Assembly: GCA_024234875.1 (NCBI GenBank)
Contig: JACKNM010000004.1
Location: 124,001 to 188,000, forward strand
Source: Ectothiorhodospiraceae bacterium
GTDB taxonomy: Bacteria; Pseudomonadota; Gammaproteobacteria; HK1
Direction of reading: 5' to 3'
DNA: 64,000 nt
The notes below the pieces were generated by a model. That model searched no databases. It was given only the letters and a program-made list of their open reading frames with translations, and was not told where the DNA came from. This document shows positions 44,980 through 52,776 of this stretch, piece after piece. The position numbers and the translations under genes were made by a program. Every line of letters begins with the position of its first letter. Position 1 is the stretch's first letter.

Positions 44980-46410
44980 CTATCCCTTGATGCACACCAA
45001 CGGCAGCAGGCGTGCGACCCGCCGCGCCAGTCCCGCGACCTCCGACGCCTCGACCACCGCGTCGACGTCCTTGTAGGCTCCCGGGGCCTCCTCGGCCACG
45101 CCGCGCATCGAGGGGCTGCGCACCACGATCCCGCGGTGCGCGAGGTCGGCCACCACCGCCTTGCCCTTCCATCGCTTGCCGGCCGCGGTCCGGCTCATCG
45201 CCCGCCCCGCGCCGTGGCACGCGGACGACAGTGCGCGCGCCTCTCCACTCTCGGTGCCGGCGAGGATCCACGACGCGGTCCCCATCGAGCCACCGACGAG
45301 GACCGGCTGCCCGACCGCGCGCAGCGGCCCGGGCAGCTCCGGATGGCCGGGGCCGAGCGCCCGGGTCGCCCCCTTGCGGTGCACGAACAGCTCCCGCTCA
45401 CGGCCCGCCACGCGGTGGCGCTCGACCTTGCAGGTGTTGTGGGACACGTCGTACAGGGTGGTGAGCCGCGCGCTCGGCACCACCTCGGCGAACGCGATGC
45501 GAGTGAGGTGGGTGATGATCTGCCGGTTGGCGAGCGCGCAGTTGATGCCCGAGCGCATGGCGCCGAGGTAGGCGGCGCCGAGCGCGGAGCGAACCGGCGC
45601 GCAGGCGAGCTCGCGGTCCGGCAGCGTGATGCCGTGGGCCCCGGCCTCTGCCGCCATCCGCTTCAGGTACTCGGACCCGATCTGGTGGCCGAGCCCGCGC
45701 GAGCCGCAGTGGATGCTCACCACCACCTCCCCCTCGCGCAGGCCGAAGGCCCGCGCCGCACGCGCGTCGTGCACCGTCTCCACCATCTGCACCTCCAGAT
45801 AGTGGTTGCCGGAGCCGAGCGTTCCCATCTCGTCGCGCTGCCGTGTCTTCGCGAGGTCGGAGACCGCGGCGGGGTCGGCACCGCTCATCCGGCCCCCCTC
45901 CTCGACGCGGTCGAGATCGGCCTCGGTGCCGTAGCCGCGCTCGAGCGCCCAGCGCGCGCCGCCGCGCAGCATCGCGTCCATCTCGCGCGGTCCGAGCCTT
46001 ACCTCGCCCTCGCTGCCGAGGCCGGCCGGCACCTGGCGGAACAGCGCGTCCGCCAGCGCGTCGGCCACTGCGGTCACCGCATCGACCGGCAGCCCGGTGG
46101 TCAGGGTGCGCACCCCGCAGGAGATGTCGAATCCGACCCCGCCGGCGCTGACCACACCGCCTTCATCGGGGTCGAACGCCGCCACTCCACCGATCGGGAA
46201 CCCGTAGCCCCAGTGCGCGTCGGGCATCGCCATCGAGGCGCCGACGATGCCGGGCAGCTTCGCGACGTTGCAGACCTGCTCGCGTACCTTGTCGTCCATC
46301 GCCCGCACCAGGGCCTCGGTGGCGAACAGCAGCCCGGGCACACGCATCCCACCGTGAGGCGCAATCCGCCACACGTGCTCACCGGCCGGCTCCAGCGTCG
46401 AGATGTCCAT
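44980..46410 (-). CDS. rtcB: RNA-splicing ligase RtcB
   Basis: GTP- and Mn-dependent ligase that joins 2',3'-cyclic phosphate and 5'-OH RNA ends for RNA repair. The 476 residues have MPDAHWGYGFPIGGV, GVGFDISCGVR (metal Cys), GSGNHYLEVQ, SIHCGSRGLGHQIG, VSHNTCK, and SACHGAGRAMSR containing the guanylylated His. ATG 46410 follows GGGAGGA at ideal spacing. The archease gene lies directly upstream on the same strand. Known bacterial rtc operons are sigma-54 regulated by RtcR; no rtcR or RtcA gene is visible here. Confidence 0.95.
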   Translation of the reverse strand: MDISTLEPAGEHVWRIAPHGGMRVPGLLFATEALVRAMDDKVREQVCNVAKLPGIVGASMAMPDAHWGYGFPIGGVAAFDPDEGGVVSAGGVGFDISCGVRTLTTGLPVDAVTAVADALADALFRQVPAGLGSEGEVRLGPREMDAMLRGGARWALERGYGTEADLDRVEEGGRMSGADPAAVSDLAKTRQRDEMGTLGSGNHYLEVQMVETVHDARAARAFGLREGEVVVSIHCGSRGLGHQIGSEYLKRMAAEAGAHGITLPDRELACAPVRSALGAAYLGAMRSGINCALANRQIITHLTRIAFAEVVPSARLTTLYDVSHNTCKVERHRVAGRERELFVHRKGATRALGPGHPELPGPLRAVGQPVLVGGSMGTASWILAGTESGEARALSSACHGAGRAMSRTAAGKRWKGKAVVADLAHRGIVVRSPSMRGVAEEAPGAYKDVDAVVEASEVAGLARRVARLLPLVCIKG

Positions 46411-46451
46411 GGCGTCCTCCCAGCCTCCGAGCGCGCCCCGGGGGGGCGTGC

Positions 46452-46898
46452 TCACACGTCCACCACGCACTGCGCCACCCAGCCATCGCCCTCGCGCGCG
46501 ACCCGTAGCGCGGTCAGGGTCGCGCCCTTGACCTCCACCGCAGGCTGGTGGCGCGCCCGGTCGAGCGGCTCACCGGCTGCGCGCGCGTGCAGCGCGCCAT
46601 CCGCGATCTCGACCTCGAAGCGCGAGAACAGCATTCGGCGCACCGCCATCGCGTAGATCAGCGCGTCCAGCCACTCGACCAGTAGCAGCTCGGGGTCGCC
46701 GGCGGCGCAGTCGACGTCGACCGTCTCCGCCGGGCGGACGGACCCCGGGTCGGTCACGACGGCGGTGAGGGCAGTGGCGGCGGCGGCGAACGCCTCGGCC
46801 TGCGTCCGCCCCCGTCCGCGGATGCCGACGTCGGCGCCGTGCACGAAGTGCTCCCACGCGGGCTCGCGACGATCGGAGCGCGGATGGTCGGTGGTCAC
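46452..46898 (-). CDS. Archease, RtcB cofactor
   Basis: Small acidic protein that accelerates RtcB guanylylation and allows multiple turnover. The 148-residue product has EHFVHGADVGIRGRG (equivalent of the usual H-T-A-D-x-G-I), LLVEWLDALIY, and a C-terminal VKGATLTALRV and CVVDV, all in archease positions. The start is uncertain: GTG 46898 fits family length, while ATG 46940 would add 14 basic residues. It sits 41 bases before rtcB. Confidence 0.85.
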   Translation of the reverse strand: MTTDHPRSDRREPAWEHFVHGADVGIRGRGRTQAEAFAAAATALTAVVTDPGSVRPAETVDVDCAAGDPELLLVEWLDALIYAMAVRRMLFSRFEVEIADGALHARAAGEPLDRARHQPAVEVKGATLTALRVAREGDGWVAQCVVDV

Positions 46899-46990
46899 GG
46901 CTCGATGGCCCGTACGTCCGGCGCGGGATCGGGAATGCATCCTGCCACCGGCGGCACCCGCCGGCACTGCACCGGATCAACGCGGGCGGA

Positions 46991-47767
46991 TCAGTCGAGC
47001 GCGGTCAGCCAGCCGTCGGCGAGCCACTGCTTGAGGGCACCGGCGGCGCGCAACGGCGCGCCGTCGCCGTGGTCGACCGCGATGCGCTCGCAGATCTCCC
47101 CGAACGTCTCGCCACGGGCGCAGGCATCGAAGGCCACCCGCTCGGACGCCTCGAGCGAGCGCCAGCGCACCCGGACGTCGTCGCGCCAGAGCACCCATCC
47201 GGTGGGAGTCTCGGCCCGCTCCGGGCGCGGCAGGGGATCGACCTCCGCTGCGAACGCGCGCATCACCTCACCGGTGTTCCAGTGCAGGTCGATGCGGCGC
47301 ACGCAGGCTCTCACGCACAGGCGCATCTCCGGCCAGCGCGCCGGTGCGACCGCGGCCACGGTGTCGATGGTCAGGACGTCGTCGTCGGCCGCGTCGGCCA
47401 CCTCGCCCTGCAGCCACTCGAAGCGCGCGAGCTCGGCGAGCGCGGGTGTGTCCGACCACGGTGCGCGCTCGGAGAGATGGTCCGCCAGGCCGGCGCCGAA
47501 CCAGCGCACGTTCGGATGCGCCGACGGCGTCGCGGCAGTGTACTCGCGCGCGAGCACGCCGAAATCGGCGTCGCCGAGCACCGCGGCAAGAACCGGGAAG
47601 TGAGTCTCGAGCACGCCGGCCAGACGCAGCCAGTAGGCGTTGGTGTAGATGCCGAGCCGCTCGGCCGCCGACGCGCGCGCATCGCCCACCAGATGGCGCT
47701 CGATGGCGCTCGGTCGGCCCAGCAGCGCGGCCAGGAACTCGTCCTGTAGCGCGTCGAGCGCGGTCAT
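46991..47767 (-). CDS. bufC: BufC/HvfC-like DUF2063 protein
   Basis: Partner of the MNIO enzyme in bufferin maturation, acting in precursor recognition. The 258 residues begin with LQDEFLAALLG...R-L-G-I-Y-T-N-A-Y-W-L-R-L, the DUF2063 N-terminal signature, and have a C-terminal winged-helix-like recognition domain. The GTG/ATG region overlaps the bufB stop by four bases. Last gene of bufA-bufB-bufC. Confidence 0.88.
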   Translation of the reverse strand: MTALDALQDEFLAALLGRPSAIERHLVGDARASAAERLGIYTNAYWLRLAGVLETHFPVLAAVLGDADFGVLAREYTAATPSAHPNVRWFGAGLADHLSERAPWSDTPALAELARFEWLQGEVADAADDDVLTIDTVAAVAPARWPEMRLCVRACVRRIDLHWNTGEVMRAFAAEVDPLPRPERAETPTGWVLWRDDVRVRWRSLEASERVAFDACARGETFGEICERIAVDHGDGAPLRAAGALKQWLADGWLTALD

Positions 47768-48663
47768 GCCGACACCGGCTGCGCGCTCGCGCAGGTCGCG
47801 GCCACCTCACGGGCGCGGTCCAGCTCTCGGATCAGCTCCGGGATGGGCGGGATGTCGTCGTCGCGCTCGATCATCGTCGCGACCGGGCCGACGCGCGCGA
47901 TGACGTGGCGGTAGAGCGCCCAGACCGGATCCGGGACCGGGTGATCGTGGGTGTCGACCAGCAATGCGCCCGCCTCGCTCGGGCCGGCGAGGTGGATCTG
48001 GCGAATGCTCTGCGCCGGGATCGCGTCGACGTAGGTCCGCGGGTCGAAGCCGTGGTTCATGCTGCTCACCCAGACGTTGTTGACGTCGAGCAGCAACAGG
48101 CAGCCGGTGCGTCGCGCGAGCTCGGCCACGAACTCCCACTCGGTGAGGGTCGACGACTCGAAGGCGACGTAGCTCGAGACGTTCTCGATCAGGATCGGTC
48201 GTCGCAGGCGCTCCTGGACCGCGTGGACCCGCGCGGCGACGTGCGCGAGCGCGGCCTCGGTGTAGGGGAGCGGCAGCAGGTCGTGGGTCTGGTGTGCGCC
48301 GTGTCGGGTCCAGCACAGATGGTCCGACACCCAGGCCGGCTCGATGCGATCGATCAGCTCCGCCAGCGCGCGCAGGTAGGCCCGGTCGAGTGGATCGGAT
48401 GCGCCGATCGACAGCGACACCCCGTGCAGCACGACGGGATAGCGCGCCCGGACCCGTTCCAGATACCGCAACGGTCGCCCGCCCGGCACCATGTAGTTCT
48501 CGCTGATGGCCTCGAACCAGTCGACGCCCGAGACACCCTCGAGGATGGCCTCGTAGTGCGTGGGACGAAGGCCCAGCCCGAAACCGAGCGCGGGCGGCGA
48601 GTCGGCGCGGGCCGGCCGGTGCCGGCCCGCGCCATCGTCGGCAGGCTCAGGACGGCTTGCCAC
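47764..48663 (-). CDS. bufB: BufB/HvfB-like multinuclear iron oxidase (MNIO, DUF692)
   Basis: Predicted multinuclear non-heme iron enzyme that converts cysteines of the precursor peptide to thiooxazole-type copper ligands. The 299 residues show the DUF692 fold: FEAISENYMVPGG, SDHLCW, LIENVSSY, LLLDVNNVWVSSMNHG, IHLAGPSEAG and DTHDHPVPDPVW, which carry the His/Asp/Glu metal ligands. GTG 48663 overlaps the bufA end by 17 bases. Located between the precursor and bufC. Confidence 0.9.
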   Translation of the reverse strand: MASRPEPADDGAGRHRPARADSPPALGFGLGLRPTHYEAILEGVSGVDWFEAISENYMVPGGRPLRYLERVRARYPVVLHGVSLSIGASDPLDRAYLRALAELIDRIEPAWVSDHLCWTRHGAHQTHDLLPLPYTEAALAHVAARVHAVQERLRRPILIENVSSYVAFESSTLTEWEFVAELARRTGCLLLLDVNNVWVSSMNHGFDPRTYVDAIPAQSIRQIHLAGPSEAGALLVDTHDHPVPDPVWALYRHVIARVGPVATMIERDDDIPPIPELIRELDRAREVAATCASAQPVSA

Positions 48664-48895
48664 CAGCGTCCTCGCACGCCTTCTTCGACAGCTCGACCCA
48701 CCCCTGGCCCTTGCACGAGTTCAGGCCCTTGCACTCACTGTTGGCGGTCTTGCACGAGCTGTGGCCCTTGCAGGAGTTCGCCCCCATGCACTTCACCATC
48801 TCCTCGGCGCTGACGCTCGCGATCGGTGCGAGGGCGAACAGCGCGGCGGCGGTGGTGGCGACGGCGGCACCGGCGATCCGGGTCTTCGTGGTCAT
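48647..48895 (-). CDS. bufA: Bufferin-type copper-binding RiPP precursor (BufA2-like)
   Basis: An 82-residue precursor with signal peptide 1-30 (SVSA cut) and six cysteines at 36, 42, 48, 55, 61 and 74 in a repeated C-K-G-x-x-S pattern (SCKGHSSCKTANSECKGLNSC). This fits the periplasmic bufferin family BufA2 rather than the DUF2282 BufA1 pattern. Modified Cys would chelate copper and buffer it in the periplasm. ATG 48895 follows AGGAG by eight bases; an in-frame start further up adds a non-signal extension. Followed directly by bufB and bufC. Confidence 0.85.
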   Translation of the reverse strand: MTTKTRIAGAAVATTAAALFALAPIASVSAEEMVKCMGANSCKGHSSCKTANSECKGLNSCKGQGWVELSKKACEDAGGKPS

Positions 48896-49006
48896 CGAGT
48901 CGGCTCCTTGTGATGTGGTCCCATCGCTGGGTGGTCGGTCGGGAATCGCAACCGTCGTCACCCTTGGCGACGGTGCTCAGTTTCCGCCGCGGAATTCACG
49001 AAATCC

Positions 49007-50395
49007 TCACGGCTGCATGCAGGTCACCACCGCATCGGCCCCGGCGATGTCGGTGCACAGCGCGCCGAGCGCGGTGGTGCGCGCGAGGATGGTGGCCCCA
49101 CCGGACACGACGCCCCCCGCGCAGGCGACGGCCACCGGTCGATAGCTCGCGCCGGCCACGTCGCACACCGCGCCGAGCGTCAGCGCGAGGCAGTCACCGG
49201 CGCACTCGGCCGGCACTGCGGCCAGCAGCCCGAGGTCGCCCGAGCGCAACGACCCGTCGGCGACGTCGGCGCCGGTCAGCGACCCGTCGGCCACCTTGAA
49301 CCCGTTCACCGCGCCGTTCGCGAGCTCGAACTGCCCGACCGCCCCGGCGGCGATGTGGACGAAGTCGATGGTCCGCGACCGGATCTGGGTGCCGGTGACC
49401 GTGCCCTGGGCGAGGTCGGTGCCGAGCAACGAGCCATCGGCGACGTCGGCGCCGGTGAGGCTCCCGTCGGCGACGTCGGCAGACGTCACGGTACCGTCGG
49501 CGAGGTCCGCGCCGGTGATCGATCCGTCCACCACGTGCGGATCTCCGCTCACCGAGCTCGACGCGATCGCCACGCCACCGACCACACCGACGGCGAGCTG
49601 CGTCGCGCCGACCGCGCCGGCTGCGATCTTCGCGCCGGTCACCGCGCCATCGGCGAGGTCGGCGGTGGCCACCGACCGGTCCGCCAGATCCGCGCCGCTG
49701 AGGCTGCCGTCGGCGACGTCGGCACCGGACAGCGAGCCGTCGATGACATGGACGAACCCGCTCACCGCACCGGGCGCGAGCGCGGCCGCACCGACCGCGC
49801 CGACCGCGAGCGCATCGGCACCGACCGCACCGGTCGCGATCTTCGCGGCGGTCACCGCGTCGTCGGCGATGCTCGTGGTGCCCATCGGGGCGTTCGAGTA
49901 GACGACGCGCAGCCCCAGCACCTGTCCGGTCAGCAGCAACCCGTCCGGGGTCGTGAACACCAGGCTCACGAGGTCGTTGCCGGCGGAGTCCGCGTCCAGA
50001 TCGCCGGCGAGGACCGCGGTCACGTCGACCTCGGTCACCGTGCCGGCGTTGAGCACGATCGGCACCGCCTGCCGCGCCCGGATGTCGGCGGCGCTCACCG
50101 TCTCGCCATCGCGCTTGACCTCGGCCAGCACGGTGTAGGTACCCACGCCGCTCGCGGTCGGGAGCAACACCACGCGCACCGCGTCCAGCGCCGCCAGGTC
50201 GTCGGGCAGGGCGAACGAGAACACCGCCACCCCGAAGCGCGTGACCGGCCAGGTCCCCAGCGTCGCCGCCGGCAGGTTGGGCTGCGGCGTCGGCGAGACC
50301 CAGAGCTCCTTCGCGGCGGCGTCGGCCGTGGACAGCGCGAGCGGGAGCAGAAGAATGGCAAGGGCGGAGCCGAGACGTCGCGACGACAACAGCAT
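49007..50395 (-). CDS. Secreted decapeptide-repeat protein
   Basis: No named family recognised. The 462 residues have a signal peptide (1-27), a beta-rich domain (28-170), then 22 back-to-back ten-residue repeats (about 171-390) of the form G-[SAT]-[LV]-x-G-A-D-[LV]-A-D, and a C-terminal domain with six cysteines (399, 402, 411, 425, 447, 459). Such repeats are likely a beta-helical or fibre-like stalk. ATG 50395 has AGAGG seven bases upstream and begins the signal peptide. A surface or extracellular structural role is inferred. Confidence 0.75.
   Translation of the reverse strand: MLLSSRRLGSALAILLLPLALSTADAAAKELWVSPTPQPNLPAATLGTWPVTRFGVAVFSFALPDDLAALDAVRVVLLPTASGVGTYTVLAEVKRDGETVSAADIRARQAVPIVLNAGTVTEVDVTAVLAGDLDADSAGNDLVSLVFTTPDGLLLTGQVLGLRVVYSNAPMGTTSIADDAVTAAKIATGAVGADALAVGAVGAAALAPGAVSGFVHVIDGSLSGADVADGSLSGADLADRSVATADLADGAVTGAKIAAGAVGATQLAVGVVGGVAIASSSVSGDPHVVDGSITGADLADGTVTSADVADGSLTGADVADGSLLGTDLAQGTVTGTQIRSRTIDFVHIAAGAVGQFELANGAVNGFKVADGSLTGADVADGSLRSGDLGLLAAVPAECAGDCLALTLGAVCDVAGASYRPVAVACAGGVVSGGATILARTTALGALCTDIAGADAVVTCMQP
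49226..49885 (-). repeat. 30-bp tandem repeat tract encoding decapeptides
   Basis: DNA-level tandem array of about 22 units of 30 bases inside the secreted repeat protein, with several identical units (for example three coding GSLTGADVAD). It is in frame throughout, so unit gain or loss would keep the gene open. The spacing is regular and without spacers, so it is not a CRISPR. Confidence 0.8.
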
Positions 50396-50608
50396 GGGAG
50401 GACCTCTGCACTGGGAAGATGGGAACGCGGTTCTGCCCCGGATCGACGCACCCCGCGGCCCGGAAGCGAGGCGCATTATCGCCAGCCCAACCGCACGTTT
50501 CATGCCGCGATGCGAGATCGCACACCGTCACCCGGCGGTGACGGATCGCGCACCGCTGGTGCAGAATGACGCGTCGCCCGGACCGAACACTCGAGGAGCG
50601 AGACGGTG

Positions 50609-51817
50609 ATGAGAGTCGAGGGTTTCGAGACGCTGCACTGTGACGCCGGTTGGCGGAAGTTCTCGTTCCTGAAGATCGTGGCCGAGGACGGCACCACGGG
50701 GATCTCCGAGTACAACGAGTCGTACGGTAGCCCGCGTCTCACCGGCGTGATCGAGTCGTTGCTCGACAACGTCGTCGGCAAGCCGGCGCTCGGCCACGAG
50801 CGGATCTCGGCCGAGCTCTACGCGCGCACCCGTGCCGCGCACGGCGGCATCGCGCAGCAGGCGATCGCCGCGATCGAGAACGCGATGGTCGACCTCAAGG
50901 CCCGCAAGCTCGGCGTCCCCGTGTACGAGTTGCTGGGCGGGCAGATGCGCGAGCGGCTGCGGCTCTACTGGTCACACTGTGGCAGCTACCGCCTGCCGCG
51001 CACCGCCGAGCTCATGGGCCGAGAGCCGTTGCGCTCGGTGGACGACCTGGTGGGACTCACGCGCGAGGTGGCGGAGCGCGGGTTCTCCGCGCTCAAGACG
51101 AACATCTTCCTGTTCGACGGCGAGGCGCGGATGCACATGCCGGGCTTCGCGCGCGCCGGCGGCTGGCCGGAGCTCAACCCCGACCGCAAGATGATCCGCG
51201 CCATGCGCGAGCAGCTCGCGGCGATGCGAGAGGGCGCCGGCGAGGACGTCGACATCCTGCTCGATCTGAACTTCAACTTCCGCACCGAGGGCTATCTCAC
51301 CGTCACCCGCGCGCTCGACGATCTCGGCCTCGGATGGTTCGAGATCGACATCTACGATCCGGAGGCGCTGGCGCTGATTCGCCGCTCGGTGCGCACGCCG
51401 ATCGCATCGTGCGAGTCGCTGTTCGGGCTGCGCGGGTACCGGCCCTTCCTCGATGCCAAGGCGATGGACGTGTGCATCGTCGACGTGCCGTGGAACGGCA
51501 TCTGGCAGTCGCTGAAGATCGCGGCGGTGGCGGAGAGCCACGAGGTGAACTGCGCGCCACACAACTTCTACGGTCATCTCTCCACGCTGATGAGCGCCCA
51601 CTTCTGCGCCGCGATCCCGAACTTCCGGATCATGGAGATCGACATCGACGACGTGCCGTGGAAGGACGATCTGGTGACCCGGGTGCCGATCATCGAGGAC
51701 GGCCACTTGCGGATCCCGGACGGCCCTGGCTGGGGCGCGGAGCTGAACGAGGAGGCGATTCGCGCGCACCCGCCGCGCGAGGCGGCGCCGGCGGCTCACG
51801 ACCGCGGCATGGGCTGA
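50609..51817 (+). CDS. Mandelate racemase/enolase superfamily enzyme
   Basis: Enolase-superfamily dehydratase or racemase, about 402 residues. The N-terminal capping domain (KFSFLKIVAEDGTTGISEYNE) and the barrel are clear: LKTNIFLF (KxK-like position reduced to K-T-N), LDLNFNF (first metal Asp), FEIDIYDPE (second metal Glu region) and ASCESLFG (third), with NCAPHNFYGHLS carrying the His of the His-Asp type. This suggests a sugar-acid dehydratase-like activity; the substrate is unknown. GAGGAG precedes GTG 50606 and ATG 50609; the ATG is preferred. Confidence 0.85.
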   Translation: MRVEGFETLHCDAGWRKFSFLKIVAEDGTTGISEYNESYGSPRLTGVIESLLDNVVGKPALGHERISAELYARTRAAHGGIAQQAIAAIENAMVDLKARKLGVPVYELLGGQMRERLRLYWSHCGSYRLPRTAELMGREPLRSVDDLVGLTREVAERGFSALKTNIFLFDGEARMHMPGFARAGGWPELNPDRKMIRAMREQLAAMREGAGEDVDILLDLNFNFRTEGYLTVTRALDDLGLGWFEIDIYDPEALALIRRSVRTPIASCESLFGLRGYRPFLDAKAMDVCIVDVPWNGIWQSLKIAAVAESHEVNCAPHNFYGHLSTLMSAHFCAAIPNFRIMEIDIDDVPWKDDLVTRVPIIEDGHLRIPDGPGWGAELNEEAIRAHPPREAAPAAHDRGMG

Positions 51818-51833
51818 GGCGCCGGCGAGGGCA

Positions 51834-52154
51834 TCATCCTCGACCGTCCGCTCGGCGATCCGAGGCGAGCCCGAGCCGCTCCAGCAGCGCGGCGGCATCG
51901 AGCCCGTCGCGCACGATGTCTTCCTTGACCGACTTCGGCAGGCGTTTCAGGCGATGCTCGGCCCGCGCGGCGAGCGCGCGATCGCCGATCACGACCCGAT
52001 ACGCGAGCACCAACGGTGCCCGCGAGCGCAACGCCTTGGCGGCACGGGACTTGCCCGCGACGTGCTCCGCGAAACGACGCTCGACGTCGGTCGAGATGCC
52101 GGCATAGAGCGCACCACGCGCGGTGCGCACGAGATAGAGCGACCAGCCATCCAT
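51834..52154 (-). CDS. GIY-YIG nuclease-domain protein (YhbQ-like)
   Basis: A 106-residue single-domain GIY-YIG protein. SLYLVRTARGALYAGISTD carries the paired YLV/YAG strands, followed by R-R-F-x-E-H and a conserved central arginine and lysine region. The UPF0213/YhbQ group is a probable DNA-repair or structure-specific nuclease, though E. coli YhbQ is poorly defined. ATG 52154 or 52166 may be the start; no good ribosome site. Confidence 0.82.
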   Translation of the reverse strand: MDGWSLYLVRTARGALYAGISTDVERRFAEHVAGKSRAAKALRSRAPLVLAYRVVIGDRALAARAEHRLKRLPKSVKEDIVRDGLDAAALLERLGLASDRRADGRG

Positions 52155-52290
52155 CACAGGAACCATCCGGGTCGCCGTCGCGGCCGAATCAGATGCATGT
52201 GGGTATTCGCACGCCGCTCGTCGGCTCGTTCTTGTGGCTGCCGGGTCACCGAGGCAGTCTCGGAGGTGCATCCGCAACAGGAGCACCGCG

Positions 52291-52731
52291 ATGCAACACC
52301 AGAACTGTCGATCGATCCTCCACGCCGGCCTGGCGGCATCCGTCTTCCTCGGCCTCGCCGGCATGACACAGACCGCGAACGCACAGGCACTGTGCGTCGA
52401 GGTCGACGTTGCATTGACCGATCCGTTCGTGGTTCGCCCGACCGGCGTGAACGGAAACGCCTACACCATCTCGCTGCAGCGACTGTCCACCGGCGGCACG
52501 CAGGACAACCCCGCTACCGGCACCCTGCTGCTGCTACCGAATGCCACCAACCCGACCCGCTTCGTGGCGGGCTGGACGGAGCACCGGCCCAATGGCCTGT
52601 CATCGTACTACTGCCAGGTGGTGGTGACGCCGTTCCCGAGCTCCGATGGCCGGGTGACCAACGTGCTCGGCGGGTTCACCCCGGGCAACACCCAATCGTC
52701 GACCTGCCGGTTCTTCTCCTGCTCGCCCTGA
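52291..52731 (+). CDS. Small secreted protein of unknown function
   Basis: No family recognised. The 146 residues carry a signal peptide (1-32, ANAQA region) and a mature part of about 114 residues rich in Thr, Ser and Asn with four cysteines (34 region, 108, and two near the C terminus in TCRFFSCSP). AGGAG lies eight bases before ATG 52291. It is probably periplasmic or extracellular. It stands alone between the GIY-YIG gene and glmS. Confidence 0.6.
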   Translation: MQHQNCRSILHAGLAASVFLGLAGMTQTANAQALCVEVDVALTDPFVVRPTGVNGNAYTISLQRLSTGGTQDNPATGTLLLLPNATNPTRFVAGWTEHRPNGLSSYYCQVVVTPFPSSDGRVTNVLGGFTPGNTQSSTCRFFSCSP

Positions 52732-52776
52732 GGCAGCGACCGCCGCCGCGGTCCGAGCGGCCGCGGCGGCGAACGA

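Noticed and set aside
49226..49885. Regular repeats considered as a CRISPR array
   Set aside because: The 30-bp units are contiguous without unique spacers, are in frame with a secreted protein, and no cas genes are present.
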